A stretch of 64,000 nucleotides of DNA from Acidobacteria bacterium SCN 69-37 (GCA_001724025.1 MEDJ01000020.1:186001-250000), one strand, 5' to 3'. Shown: positions 52,647 through 61,888, numbered from the stretch's first letter. Notes: a model not told the origin generated them from the letters alone. A program made the numbers and translations.

Positions 52647-52718
52647 ACTCCGCACCGCATCGTGCCTGCCCCGCAGATTTTCGACGTGCGCGCCGTGACG
52701 ACGCGTCTCCGCCACGCG

Positions 52719-54692
52719 ATGGACGATGGCCGCATGGGCCCCCGCCTGGTGACCGTCCCGATGGACTGGTCGGCGGCCGGGGACGCGGCCACCGAGATCG
52801 TTCGCACGGCCGGTTTCCTGCCCGTTCGCCCCTCGTCGTCTTCTACTGATCCGTCGTTCGTGAAGGCGATTGCCCATCGTCATGTGGCAGTGATGGTGAC
52901 GGGGCCAGGGGAGCCGGTCGTGGCGGCCGCCCTGGTAAAGCAGCTCGCACGTGTGAGTCCGCGTGGGCACCTCGTGCTCCTCTTTGCTGATGCGACAGGG
53001 GAACGGCGTGCCCGTGCCTCGCCGCACACGCGGGCGGCGCCGCCCGGATGCCGTGCGGCCGACGATGACGTCCGGCTCGCACGGCTCGTCGCCGAACGGC
53101 AGCACGATCGGGCCGAGGCGTGGCTGGCCGCGCTGCGCGTCGAAGCGGATCTGCTCGGCCGCCGCCTGCGCGACAACACGCAGCGGATCGCGGTGTGGTG
53201 CCGCCTGTGGCAGCGACAGCCCGAGGCGGCGGTTGCGGCCTGTCATCGCATTCGGCATGCCGGTTCGCGCCGGCGCCTGGCGGCCGTCATCGGCCGCGTC
53301 ATTCCCGGAGCTCCCACCATGTTCCTGTTGTCCGACGTTCCCGTGCTTCTCCAGTCGATGGCTGACGCCGATGACGATCTGTGTGCCCTGCGGGCGGCCG
53401 CGTCCTGGACGATGGCGCACGCGCCCGCGCGCGCCGTGGCCTTCGTCGGGGGCGACGACGGGCAGGTGGCGGCGGGTGTCGGATGGGGCAGCGGCGGGCC
53501 GTCGGTCGGGGACCGGCTGCTCGCCGTGCGGGCCGCGTCGCCCGAGCAGCACGCGCGCGGTCCGCACACGCTGACCATCGCGCCCGTGCGGCAGGCCGGC
53601 ACGCGGATTGGCAGCGTCCTCGTGCTCGGCGCCCCCGAACTCGCCGGCAGCGTGCACGAGGCCGCAGCCACGCTGGCCCTGCTGTGTGGGGCGGCCCTCC
53701 GGACCCGGCTCGATCAGCTCGCGGCCGGGACACGGAGCCGGACCTCGCTGCCGGAGATCGTCGGCGACAGTCCGGCGATGGCCGCCGTTCGCGAGGCCGT
53801 GGCACGTGCGGCGGCCACCCCCTTCGCCGTGCTCGTCGAGGGCGAGAGCGGCACGGGCAAGGAACTGATCGCACGCGCCCTCCATCGACTGAGTCCGCGG
53901 CGGGATCGCCGGTTCGTCGCGGTCAACTGTGCCGCGCTGTCGGAGGAACTGATCGAAGCCGAGCTCTTCGGGCACAGCCGCGGCGCGTTCACCGGGGCCG
54001 TGGCCCCACGAACGGGCCTGTTCGAGGATGCGCACGGCGGCACGCTGTTCCTCGACGAGGTGGCCGAATTGTCGCCGCGCGCGCAGGCGAAGCTGCTGCG
54101 TGCCCTCCAGGAGCGCGAGGTGCGGCGGGTGGGCGAGAACCAGGCACGGCCGATCGACGTGCGCGTCGTGGCCGCGACCAATCGGCCCCTGGCCGAGGCC
54201 TGCGCCGCCGGGCAGTTCCGTGACGACCTGCGTTTCCGCCTGGCCGTGATCCGCCTCCCGCTGCCGGCACTGCGCGAGCGTGCCGAGGACATCGCCCCGA
54301 TCGCGCGGGCGTTCTGGAGCCGGACGATGCGCGAGGTGGAGAAGCGCGCGGTGATTGGGGCCGACGCGCTGGCCCGCCTGGCGCGGCACCACTGGCCCGG
54401 CAACGTCCGCGAACTCCAGAACGTCGTCGCCGGCCTGGCCCTGGTGGCGCCGGCCCGTGGACGGGTGTCGGCACGACATGTCGAGGTGGTGCTCGACGCC
54501 GCCGGCGCCGGTCCCCGCATGCCGCCGATGTCGCTCGAGCGCGCCCGCCGGGCGTGCGAGCGACAGATGGTGGCCGCGGCGCTGGCGCGTCACGCCGGCC
54601 GACGGACGGCCGCCGCGCGCGAACTCGGGCTGACGCGCCAGGGACTGGCGAAGATCATCCGCCGCCTTCAGCTCGACGAGACGGCGGCGTGA
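52719..54692 (+). CDS. Orphan sigma-54-dependent transcriptional activator
   Basis: A 657-residue activator. The first 330 residues have no recognisable receiver domain; a GAF-like sensory region is possible (LLAVRAASPEQHARGPHTLT, APVRQAGTRIGSVLVLGAPE). The AAA+ domain has GESGTGKELIARALH, the canonical loop GAFTGAVAPRTGLFEDA, FLDEVAELSP, and [12 protein letters not shown] Fis-type helix-turn-helix follows (RTAAARELGLTRQGLAKIIR). The start is uncertain: ATG at 52719 is chosen because it follows the putative transcription start, though GTGs upstream are in frame. No partner kinase is adjacent. Confidence 0.85.
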   Translation: MDDGRMGPRLVTVPMDWSAAGDAATEIVRTAGFLPVRPSSSSTDPSFVKAIAHRHVAVMVTGPGEPVVAAALVKQLARVSPRGHLVLLFADATGERRARASPHTRAAPPGCRAADDDVRLARLVAERQHDRAEAWLAALRVEADLLGRRLRDNTQRIAVWCRLWQRQPEAAVAACHRIRHAGSRRRLAAVIGRVIPGAPTMFLLSDVPVLLQSMADADDDLCALRAAASWTMAHAPARAVAFVGGDDGQVAAGVGWGSGGPSVGDRLLAVRAASPEQHARGPHTLTIAPVRQAGTRIGSVLVLGAPELAGSVHEAAATLALLCGAALRTRLDQLAAGTRSRTSLPEIVGDSPAMAAVREAVARAAATPFAVLVEGESGTGKELIARALHRLSPRRDRRFVAVNCAALSEELIEAELFGHSRGAFTGAVAPRTGLFEDAHGGTLFLDEVAELSPRAQAKLLRALQEREVRRVGENQARPIDVRVVAATNRPLAEACAAGQFRDDLRFRLAVIRLPLPALRERAEDIAPIARAFWSRTMREVEKRAVIGADALARLARHHWPGNVRELQNVVAGLALVAPARGRVSARHVEVVLDAAGAGPRMPPMSLERARRACERQMVAAALARHAGRRTAAARELGLTRQGLAKIIRRLQLDETAA

Positions 54693-54698
54693 GGCGCG

Positions 54699-56015
54699 TC
54701 AGCGCCGCGAGGCGGTTGCCGCATCGGCCGCCTGCGCCTGCGCGTCGGCGAGCAGGGCGCGGGTGGCCGGTGTCTGGTCGCCGGCGGTCGTCGCGAGCGT
54801 GAGGTAGTGCACGGCCGTGGCCGGGTCGTGGCCCGTCAGTGAGAGGGCGCCGATCCGGCGCGCGCGGGCCGCGCGCACTGACGGACCGGCGGTGCCGCCT
54901 TCCAGCGCGTCGAGCGCGATCAGCGCGTCGCGCGCGATGATCGCGTGATCGAGCCGTTCGGCGGCGTCGGCGAGGTAGCCGAACGCGTGCGTGTCGGTGG
55001 GCGAGGTCCTGATGGCGTCGAGGAGCAGCCGCTCGGCGCCAGCCGTGTCGCCCGACAGATGGAGGGCGCGCCCGTAGAGCGCCAGCCCCTGGCCGCGCGG
55101 CGCCGTGCCGCCGAGCGCGCGTTCGAGCGCCTGGAGCGCCGGGGCGAGCGCCTGCGGATCGCCCTGTTCCACCTGCGCGAGGCGGGCGCGTCCCACGGCC
55201 AGGGCGATCCGGGAATTGCCGGGCGCCTGCGTCTCGGCCGCGGCCAGGGTGTCGAGCGCGGCCGACGGCTGGCCGGCCGCCACCTGGCTGTCGGCCAGCG
55301 CCAGGTGGCGGTCGAGACTCCCGTCCTGGGCGGCCAGCGTCTTCATCTGGGCGATCTCGTCGCCCGTGCGGCCCAGCGTCCGGTACAAGGCAGCCAGTTC
55401 CTGCCGGGCCGCGGAGAATGACGGCCGCAGCCGGATGGCCTGTTCGAGCGCCGCGAGGGCCTCGCGCGTATTGCCCAGGTCGCGGGCGATGAGGCCCTGC
55501 AGATAGTGCGCCTCTGCCGAGGCGTCGTCGACAGCCAGGGCGCGACGCAGGGCGTCGGAGGCCGCCGGCAGCGCGCCGGTGCGGTAGTGCGCCAGGCCGA
55601 GGGTGTAGAGGAGCCTGGCGTCGGTGTCGCGCAGCCGATCGGCGGCGTGCGCGTAGGCGTCGGCCGCCGCCGGCCAGTCGCTGCGCCGCTCGGCGAGTCG
55701 GCCGAGCGCTTCGAACGGTTCCGGGGCGTCGGGAGCCAGGGTGTGCGCCTGCCGAAGGTCCCGCTCGGCCTGGAAATCCTGGCCGAGAGTGGCGTAGGCC
55801 TCGCCGCGGCGATAGTACGCGGCCATGGCGTCGCCGCGGATGGCCAGGGCGCCGGAGAACGCCTCGACGGCGCGATACGGCTGGTTGTGGACCAGGGCCG
55901 CGTCGCCGTCGGTCATCAGCGTGCGATATCGCCGGTCGTGATCCAGGCGGCCGAGGAGGACGACCCCGACCATCGCGGCCAGCGCCCCGAGCAGCAGGAG
56001 CACCGTGCGGCGCAT
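54699..56015 (-). CDS. Membrane-anchored TPR protein
   Basis: A 438-residue protein with an N-terminal transmembrane helix (VLLLLGALAAMVGVVLLG) and about nine tetratricopeptide repeats (for example YRAVEAFSGALAIRGDAMAA, SAEAHYLQGLIARDLGNTRE). TPRs mediate protein-protein contacts, so this is probably an envelope scaffold. It is convergent with the sigma-54 activator (6 bp gap) and divergent from the ECF sigma gene. Confidence 0.85.
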   Translation of the reverse strand: MRRTVLLLLGALAAMVGVVLLGRLDHDRRYRTLMTDGDAALVHNQPYRAVEAFSGALAIRGDAMAAYYRRGEAYATLGQDFQAERDLRQAHTLAPDAPEPFEALGRLAERRSDWPAAADAYAHAADRLRDTDARLLYTLGLAHYRTGALPAASDALRRALAVDDASAEAHYLQGLIARDLGNTREALAALEQAIRLRPSFSAARQELAALYRTLGRTGDEIAQMKTLAAQDGSLDRHLALADSQVAAGQPSAALDTLAAAETQAPGNSRIALAVGRARLAQVEQGDPQALAPALQALERALGGTAPRGQGLALYGRALHLSGDTAGAERLLLDAIRTSPTDTHAFGYLADAAERLDHAIIARDALIALDALEGGTAGPSVRAARARRIGALSLTGHDPATAVHYLTLATTAGDQTPATRALLADAQAQAADAATASRR

Positions 56016-56044
56016 GGGCTCGATTCTACGCCGGCCGGCCCGCG

Positions 56045-56073
56045 GGAACCGCCGGGCGGGGGGTGGGGTCTAA
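56045..56073 (+). promoter_or_regulatory. ECF-type promoter of the sigma/anti-sigma operon
   Basis: GGAACC (56045-56050) is followed after 17 bp by GTCTAA (56068-56073), a typical ECF pattern. It would give autoregulation. A second GGAACC at 56092 with a GGGTAC-like -10 might mark another promoter, in which case translation would begin at the GTG at 56125. Confidence 0.55.
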
Positions 56074-56088
56074 CTTTACGGGGACACC

Positions 56089-56739
56089 ATGGGAACCGGT
56101 GCTACGATACTCACGGGTACAACCGTGAAACCAGTTCGCGCGTTTACGTGGTCCGACGCGGGCACGACTGACTGGGATCTGGTCCAGCAGTGCACGGCCG
56201 GAGATGAACAGGCCTGCGCCCGGCTGGTCACCGATTACCAGCGGATGGTGTATCAGCTGGCCCTGCACCTGCTCGGGGACGCGCAGGAGGCGATGGATCT
56301 GTCGCAGGAAGTCTTCCTGCGCGTCTTCCGCACGCTGCCGCAGTTCCGCGGCCAGTCCAGCCTGCGCACCTGGATCTATCGCATCGTCCTGAATCAGGCG
56401 TCGAACCGGCAGCGCTGGTGGCGGCGACGGTTCCGTTCGCACCAGGTGCCGCTCGATGAGCACGTCGAGAACCATGGGGAGCTGCCGGAATCGCGCAGTT
56501 TTGCCATGCCCGATCGCGTCCTGCAGCAGAACGAGACCGCGGCGCGCGTCTGGGCGGCGCTGGCCGAACTGCCGTTCGATCAGCGCGCGGCCGTGGTGCT
56601 GCGTGAAATCGACGGACTGAGCTACGAGGAAATCGCCGAGTCGCTCGGCATTGCCGTGGGCACCGTCAAGTCCCGCCTGGCGCGCGCGCGGCTCAATCTG
56701 CGCGGGGCCCTGCGCGATCCCGCCGCGGAGGCCCAGTAA
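56089..56739 (+). CDS. ECF RNA polymerase sigma factor (RpoE-like)
   Basis: A 216-residue sigma-70-family factor. Region 2 reads DYQRMVYQLALHLLGDAQEA, then DLSQEVFLRVFRTLPQFRGQ and LRTWIYRIVLNQASNR. Region 4 reads LAELPFDQRAAVVLREIDGL, then SYEEIAESLGIAVGTVKSRL. It is paired with a zinc-type anti-sigma gene whose ATG follows directly on the stop (TAATG). A GTG at 56125 is an alternative start. The stimulus is unknown. Confidence 0.93.
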   Translation: MGTGATILTGTTVKPVRAFTWSDAGTTDWDLVQQCTAGDEQACARLVTDYQRMVYQLALHLLGDAQEAMDLSQEVFLRVFRTLPQFRGQSSLRTWIYRIVLNQASNRQRWWRRRFRSHQVPLDEHVENHGELPESRSFAMPDRVLQQNETAARVWAALAELPFDQRAAVVLREIDGLSYEEIAESLGIAVGTVKSRLARARLNLRGALRDPAAEAQ

Positions 56740-57518
56740 TGGCCGGCGGCTGCGACGCCTTCGGCCCGGACCTGGGACCGTTCCTCGACGGCGAACTCGA
56801 CGGGACGCGCATGCTCCGCGTGTCGCGCCATCTCGAAACCTGTCCCGAGTGCGCGTCGACGCTCGAGGACATCGGCACCGTGGGTCGGACGCTGCGCGAC
56901 TACGCGCCGGCCGACCCGCCCCGCGCCGTGTTCGACGGGCTCGCCGGCGCGGTCGTCAGCCGCGCGCGCGCCGAGTCGGCCATGTCGTGGCGCGCCACGT
57001 TCTCGCGCGGTTTCGACGACTGGCACTGGGCACTCGTCGGCGGCGGCGCGATCGCGGCCACGTTCGTCTCGACATCACTGCTGTCGGTCATGCTCGCGTT
57101 CGGTCCCACGCCGCGCGAGGATTCGCTGTCGGCCATGACGACCAGCCTGGCGTCGCCCGCCGGTTTCTTCTTCGTCTACGCCTCGCCAACGGGTGGGCCC
57201 GACGAGGACGTGGTGATGGTGCAGGTCGCCAACGGCCGGCCGGCCGCGCCGCCGCTCGTCTCGGAACTCGTCGTCTCGCGCGAACACCAGTCGGTGAGCG
57301 AGGCGGAACTGGTCGAGCGGTTCCAGGAACTGGTCACCCGGCACGGACGCGTCGTGTCGCTCGACCTGCTCACGCACGAACAGCGGCTGGTGGCCGAGGC
57401 GCTGCTCGACGAGATCACCCGCCTGCGATCGCGGCAGCTGGCCTCGACGCCGCGCTCGTTCCAGGTGCACGAAGTGCGACTGGTCACCGGCACCGTCGTA
57501 TCGGCAAAGCGTTCCTGA
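56739..57518 (+). CDS. Zinc-finger anti-sigma factor
   Basis: A 259-residue membrane anti-sigma. The N-terminal zf-HC2 motif is H-x3-C-x2-C in SRHLETCPEC, with FLDGELDG before it. A transmembrane helix follows near residue 105 (VGGGAIAATFVSTSLLSVML), and the extracytoplasmic domain is about 130 residues. It presumably binds and restrains the preceding sigma factor, released by a signal at the membrane. The downstream region 57519-57595 holds no gene. Confidence 0.88.
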   Translation: MAGGCDAFGPDLGPFLDGELDGTRMLRVSRHLETCPECASTLEDIGTVGRTLRDYAPADPPRAVFDGLAGAVVSRARAESAMSWRATFSRGFDDWHWALVGGGAIAATFVSTSLLSVMLAFGPTPREDSLSAMTTSLASPAGFFFVYASPTGGPDEDVVMVQVANGRPAAPPLVSELVVSREHQSVSEAELVERFQELVTRHGRVVSLDLLTHEQRLVAEALLDEITRLRSRQLASTPRSFQVHEVRLVTGTVVSAKRS

Positions 57519-57595
57519 TCGATTCAGTCGCGCACACTGGCCGGCGCATCACCGCGACGACAACGGCAGCAGGAACCGAAGGACGTCCCGCCCGG

Positions 57596-59740
57596 CTACG
57601 GCGCGGGCGTTGCCTGGCGCGACGTGACGTTCTGCGCCTGATCCGTCACACGAATGACCACGTCGGCTGCCGTCACGCCGGCTGGCAGCGTCAGCGTGTA
57701 GTGCTCCTCGCGTGCATCTGCGAGGCCGTCATCCGGGTGCACGGTCTGCCAGGCACCGCCGCGCACCGCATACTCCAGCTGCGCAATCGGACTGTGGGCA
57801 TCGCGGGCGACGACCTGCAGTGACGATGGATTCGTGACGGTGATGTCGAGCACGGGTGGTGTGTTGTCCACCTCGATCGGCGTGCTCTCGCGAGCGCCCA
57901 GCAGTGCACGGTCTTCTGCGTTCGATGCCGCGTCTGTCGCGCGGACGCGCACGAAATAGCGTCCGTCGGGTACGGCCGACGTGTCCCACACGAAGATCGT
58001 CCCGCTGATCCCCTCGCGCAGCAGGTGCCACGTCTCGCTGCCGTCGCGCCGGTAGTGCACCGCGTAGGTCAGCAGATCGCCGTCGGCGTCCTCGCCCTTC
58101 CAGGCCATCGTCTGCAGGCCCTTCTGCGTCATCCGCCGGTTGAGCGCGGGCGCGGCCGGCGGTTCCTCGCCCGCCGGACGTCGCGCCTCGATCGACAGAT
58201 CGTCGAGGCCGGCAATGGCCGAATCGTCGTTGACGAACGGTCGCTGGAAGACGACCCCCGGCGGATAGAGCGTGATCGACGAGACCACGGGGCGGGTGTT
58301 GCGCGGCAGATAGGCGAGCGTGACCGACGAGAGCGATGGCGACGGGGTCGCGTCGGCGCGGGTGAGGACCGCGCGCCACTGGACGAAGCGCGCCGTGGGG
58401 CTCGTGACCGGCTCGCCAGCGGCCTGCCGGTACGCCGGCGACCAGTCGCTCCACGAATCGTCGGGCTGCTCGGTGTTCCCCGAACGCGTCGACAGTTCGA
58501 CGCCCGGCGTCCCGTCCCAGCGAATCGCACCCCAGGTCGACGGACTCTTCGTGTCGAGCACGCGCGACAGGTACCGCGCCGGCGTCTGCACGCCGGGACC
58601 GACAGCCATGACGCGTCCGGGATTGGCCGTGGCAAACGCGGCCACGTCGGTGCCGCTGCTGGCGAACCGCGTGATCTGCCGCGCGTCCACGCCGGTGAAG
58701 AGGCGGACGTCGAGATCCGACGTGATTTCGTAGAGTCGCCCGTCCGGTCCCGTGGCCAGCAGCACACCGCCGCCGGCGCGCGGCGCGAGGTCGTAGACCA
58801 GATCCGCCGTCTCCCAGATTTCCTCCCACGTGCCCGTGGGATCGATCCGGTAGATCACCGACCGGCGCGTCGAGCCGCTGCTCGAGGCGGCCGCGGTCCC
58901 CTTGGTTGTCGTCGCGGCCAGCGTCACCGCCACGGACGTCGTCTCGTTCCCCGAGGCCTCGTCGGCCTTGGCCACGCCCGCGGCGAAGATGGTGTTGTCG
59001 CTGGTCGCGATCATCGATCGCAGTTCGGCGAGGCCCGTATCGAGCAGCACGAACGGACGGTCGTTTTCGTCGAAGCGATACAGGCGGCCTGGCGATTCCG
59101 TGCCGGCGAGCATGCGGCCGCTGCCATCGAGCGCGAGCGAGACGACATGGGTGGCCGGTGGTCGTGCGACGACCTGGCTCGTGCCGTCGGCGGCCACACG
59201 ATAGATGACCGCCGGATTGCCGGCACCCACCCACAGGTGGCCGGTGCGGTCGACGGCCAGCGCCCAGATGTAGGTTTCGGACGGATCGAAGAACACGCGG
59301 GCCGGGGTGTTGCCCTCGATGACGTAGACCTTGCCGTCTGGCGACGAGGCGGCGTAGACGCGGGGCCCGGAGACTGCGACGGCGAAGACGTTCGCTTCGG
59401 GCGTGTCGTACACCGTCTCTTCCGTCGCCTGGCCCGGACGGAGCCGGACGACGCGACCGTCGCTGCCGGTGCCGGCCCAGAGCGTGCCGTCGGCCGCGCG
59501 TGCCAGGCTCCAGATCTGCGCGGGCGTGGTCGTGAGGCGATTCGTCAGCGCCGGTCCCGGCGTGAGGACACCGCCGAGGCTGACGAAGACGCCCTCGGAC
59601 GTGCCCTGGAGCAGATCAGCGGACGTGGCGACGGTCCAGAAGGCGGGGCCCTTGGCGGCGACGGGCAGCGCGAGCGCCGCCGCGACGAGCACGGCGAACG
59701 GCAGGCGCAGGGAACGGAACGGGGATCGGGAGCGCAGCAT
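57596..59740 (-). CDS. Secreted beta-propeller protein
   Basis: A 714-residue exported protein. The signal peptide is the basic MLRSRSPFRSLRLP plus hydrophobic FAVLVAAALALPVAA, ending before KGPAFW. Repeated propeller-like blades follow, of the type DGTLWAGTGSDGRVVRL, DRTGHLWVGAGNPAVIYR and GSGRMLAGTESPGRLYRF. A fibronectin-like region comes after these (SDWSPAYRQAAGEPVTSPTA, DGRYFVRVRATDAASN). Function is unknown. It lies 17 bases downstream of the S55 peptidase gene and is probably co-transcribed with it. Confidence 0.8.
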   Translation of the reverse strand: MLRSRSPFRSLRLPFAVLVAAALALPVAAKGPAFWTVATSADLLQGTSEGVFVSLGGVLTPGPALTNRLTTTPAQIWSLARAADGTLWAGTGSDGRVVRLRPGQATEETVYDTPEANVFAVAVSGPRVYAASSPDGKVYVIEGNTPARVFFDPSETYIWALAVDRTGHLWVGAGNPAVIYRVAADGTSQVVARPPATHVVSLALDGSGRMLAGTESPGRLYRFDENDRPFVLLDTGLAELRSMIATSDNTIFAAGVAKADEASGNETTSVAVTLAATTTKGTAAASSSGSTRRSVIYRIDPTGTWEEIWETADLVYDLAPRAGGGVLLATGPDGRLYEITSDLDVRLFTGVDARQITRFASSGTDVAAFATANPGRVMAVGPGVQTPARYLSRVLDTKSPSTWGAIRWDGTPGVELSTRSGNTEQPDDSWSDWSPAYRQAAGEPVTSPTARFVQWRAVLTRADATPSPSLSSVTLAYLPRNTRPVVSSITLYPPGVVFQRPFVNDDSAIAGLDDLSIEARRPAGEEPPAAPALNRRMTQKGLQTMAWKGEDADGDLLTYAVHYRRDGSETWHLLREGISGTIFVWDTSAVPDGRYFVRVRATDAASNAEDRALLGARESTPIEVDNTPPVLDITVTNPSSLQVVARDAHSPIAQLEYAVRGGAWQTVHPDDGLADAREEHYTLTLPAGVTAADVVIRVTDQAQNVTSRQATPAP

Positions 59741-59757
59741 GAGGAGTCGGTCGGCGA

Positions 59758-61581
59758 TCAGCGGGTCGTATCGAGCGTGATGGCAATCTCGCGGGATCCG
59801 CGAACGAGGCGATCGAACGGGGCCTCCCACGCGCCGACGACAGCGCGGCTGACGGCCGCGCGGGCGGTGGAGGCGTCGGCCTGGACGGCCGACTGCACGG
59901 AGGCCGGGAGCGTCGGCAGCACGTTGCCGCCGAGGACCGTGCCGGTCGCGTCATCGAGGAGCCTGACGTAGAGCCTGTTGTTGCGGCGCACCTGGCGCTC
60001 GCGCGCGAGCAGGCCGGCCAGCGACGTCGGGGTGGCCGGCTGGAGTTCACGCCGCTCGAGCCCCTGGAGCGTGGACCCGTCAGACACGAGCAGCGTGAGG
60101 GGCCCGCCGGTGCGTGACGGCATGGTCACGGGAATCTCGACCACGCGCGTGCCGCCGCGGTAGTCGCGCAGCTGCACGGAGACGGTGCAGGTGCCGCCGG
60201 CCCGCGGACGCACGGTGTCGAGCCATGCGCGCTCGATCGTGGCGTAGCGCTCGACCTCGCTCGTGTCGATCTCGACGGTGAGCGCCTCGGGCGTGATCGG
60301 CCCGAACGGGTTCGGCATGAGCGTCCCGAGCGGGCTGGCCACGGCCGACGCGGCAGACGCCAGGGCGCCGTCGCCCGAAAACTCGTCGCGGAACTCGATC
60401 GTGCCGTCGGGCCCAAGCGAGAGCGACGCGTGCACGGACAGAGAGAGCACACCCATCTGTCGTTCCCACGCAGCCAGCGCGTTCAGCAGCGACGCGTAGG
60501 TGAAGAGCGGCGTCAGCGCGGGATCGTGCAGGACGAAGAACTCGAACGTCTGCGGTGCACTGGCGGCCGACCGCAGCGTCATCTGCACGCGCAGTTCGGT
60601 GGGCCCCGCGCCGAGCCGGCCGCCGACGGCCGTGGCGCGATCCTGCGTCACGGTGCCGATGACGCGCCCGAGACTCGCGATTTTCATCGAGCTGTCGAGG
60701 CTCGGCAGGACGGTCACGACGTGCGCCTCGGTCATCGCCACCTGGGTGGGCCCGAGGTTCAGGAACGGGTGCCCGAAGGCGTAGACGCGATCGCCGTCGA
60801 CGTGCGTGACCGTGCCCGTGGCCCCCATCTCGAAGTCGCCCCGCACGAGGCTCATGCCGACCGGATCGCCGGGCCGGAGCGTTGGGCGCGGCGTCGTCGT
60901 GTCGGCCTCGCGCGCCGGGGCCTGCGGCGTCGAGCTCTGCAGGGCGTCGCCCAGGCGCGTGGTCAGATCCGGCGTGAAGCCGCCGATGGTGATGGCCGCG
61001 CCGATCGGGCGCAGGCGGGGGGCGAACTCCGCGATAGCGGCCGGACCGACGATGCCGGTGACGGACGGGGTGGCGCCGAGCGGGGCGGCGGCGCGACGCG
61101 CGATGGTGGCGATGGCATCGAACACCTGCGCCGGGGTCGCCGGCCAGGTCATCGGCGGTGCGGCGCTGGCGCTGCGCGGGGCGCGCGACTCGATGTCCTC
61201 GATCATCTCGGCAATCGGCGTGATGCCGGCAATCGGTTCTTTCGGGAACGTGCCCAGCGAGTACGACACCGCACCGACGAGCCGGCCGTCGACGTAGACC
61301 GGACTGCCGCTCATGCCCTGGATGACGCCCGTATTGGCGAGCGGGCCGCCCTCGAGCCGCGCCAGAATCAGGTTCCGCCGCGGCCCGACGATGTTCGGCA
61401 TGACGCCCAGGATGGTGACGCGGAATTCTTCGAGATCGCTGCCGGCATAGACCGTCCGGCCCACGCCGGTCATGCCGGGGCGGATCTCCTCGACGGGCAT
61501 CGTGCGGGTGACCTGCGGCGCGGCGACGAGCGACACGGCCAACGCGACGGCGAGAGCCAGACTGAACAGCGGGAGGCGCAT
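59758..61581 (-). CDS. SpoIVB-type S55 serine peptidase domain protein
   Basis: A 607-residue exported protein. The signal peptide is MRLPLFSLALAVALAVSLVA. The S55 domain covers about residues 25-270: EEIRPGMTGVGRTVYAGSDL, then LARLEGGPLANTGVIQGMSG with the catalytic Ser in GMSGSPVY, and FGHPFLNLGP. SpoIVB acts in Bacillus sporulation, but here there is no sporulation context; in Gram-negatives this family is a PDZ-like exported protease of unknown role. The C-terminal 300 residues are beta-rich. Confidence 0.87.
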   Translation of the reverse strand: MRLPLFSLALAVALAVSLVAAPQVTRTMPVEEIRPGMTGVGRTVYAGSDLEEFRVTILGVMPNIVGPRRNLILARLEGGPLANTGVIQGMSGSPVYVDGRLVGAVSYSLGTFPKEPIAGITPIAEMIEDIESRAPRSASAAPPMTWPATPAQVFDAIATIARRAAAPLGATPSVTGIVGPAAIAEFAPRLRPIGAAITIGGFTPDLTTRLGDALQSSTPQAPAREADTTTPRPTLRPGDPVGMSLVRGDFEMGATGTVTHVDGDRVYAFGHPFLNLGPTQVAMTEAHVVTVLPSLDSSMKIASLGRVIGTVTQDRATAVGGRLGAGPTELRVQMTLRSAASAPQTFEFFVLHDPALTPLFTYASLLNALAAWERQMGVLSLSVHASLSLGPDGTIEFRDEFSGDGALASAASAVASPLGTLMPNPFGPITPEALTVEIDTSEVERYATIERAWLDTVRPRAGGTCTVSVQLRDYRGGTRVVEIPVTMPSRTGGPLTLLVSDGSTLQGLERRELQPATPTSLAGLLARERQVRRNNRLYVRLLDDATGTVLGGNVLPTLPASVQSAVQADASTARAAVSRAVVGAWEAPFDRLVRGSREIAITLDTTR

Positions 61582-61607
61582 GAGAAAAACGTGAGGACTC
61601 CGAGACG

Positions 61608-61613
61608 GTTATA
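61608..61613 (-). promoter_or_regulatory. -10 box of the S55 peptidase operon
   Basis: TATAAC on the minus strand lies 26 bases before the ATG at 61581. No clear -35. Confidence 0.4.
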
Positions 61614-61681
61614 ACACGCGTGACCGAGTCCGTCCGCCGCCGCGCAGCCATGCTGCCAGCCGCCGTGCAGCCTGCCGCGCA

Positions 61682-61711
61682 TTGACCGATTCCCGTGCGG
61701 TCTGTTACGCT
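61682..61711 (+). promoter_or_regulatory. Promoter of the trp attenuator/aroDE-trpE operon
   Basis: TTGACC (61682-61687) and an extended TG-T-TACGCT (61703-61711) with 18 bp between. The leader ATG at 61722 is about 10 bases downstream, so the leader peptide mRNA would be nearly leaderless. Confidence 0.45.
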
Positions 61712-61721
61712 CGCCGGCATC

Positions 61722-61817
61722 ATGGCCCGGCCGCACACGCTTCGGACGATGGTCCAGACCTCTTGGTCGGCGTGGTGGTGGTACGTCCCGAAGGCTGAAG
61801 GGGGCCGCGTGCGTTGA
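61722..61817 (+). CDS. trpL: Tryptophan-rich leader peptide
   Basis: A 31-codon open reading frame, MARPHTLRTMVQTSW followed by SAWWWYVPKAEGGRVR. Four Trp codons occur at positions 15, 18, 19 and 20, followed by Tyr. Its stop comes 23 bases before an intrinsic terminator and upstream of aroDE-trpE. Such a Trp cluster is the sensor of ribosome-stalling attenuation: low charged tRNA-Trp would stall the ribosome and prevent terminator formation. Confidence 0.85.
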   Translation: MARPHTLRTMVQTSWSAWWWYVPKAEGGRVR

Positions 61818-61840
61818 TCCGCGCATGGTGAGACATTCGA

Positions 61841-61876
61841 GGGCCTCTTCAGCCGACCGCTGAAGAGGCCCTTTTT
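61841..61876 (+). terminator. Trp attenuator terminator with alternative antiterminator
   Basis: A perfect 13-bp stem GGGCCTCTTCAGC (61841-61853) pairs with GCTGAAGAGGCCC (61859-61871) and is followed by TTTTT. The strand GCTGAAGGGGGCC at 61794-61806, overlapping the leader peptide end, is almost the same as the 3' terminator strand. It can therefore pair with 61841-61853 instead, as in classical region 2:3 antitermination. Confidence 0.88.
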
Positions 61877-61888
61877 CGTGCGCGCTCG

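Noticed and set aside
59758-61581. Sporulation function from SpoIVB similarity
   Set aside because: The S55 domain occurs widely in non-sporulating Gram-negatives and no other sporulation gene is present; only the domain call is kept.
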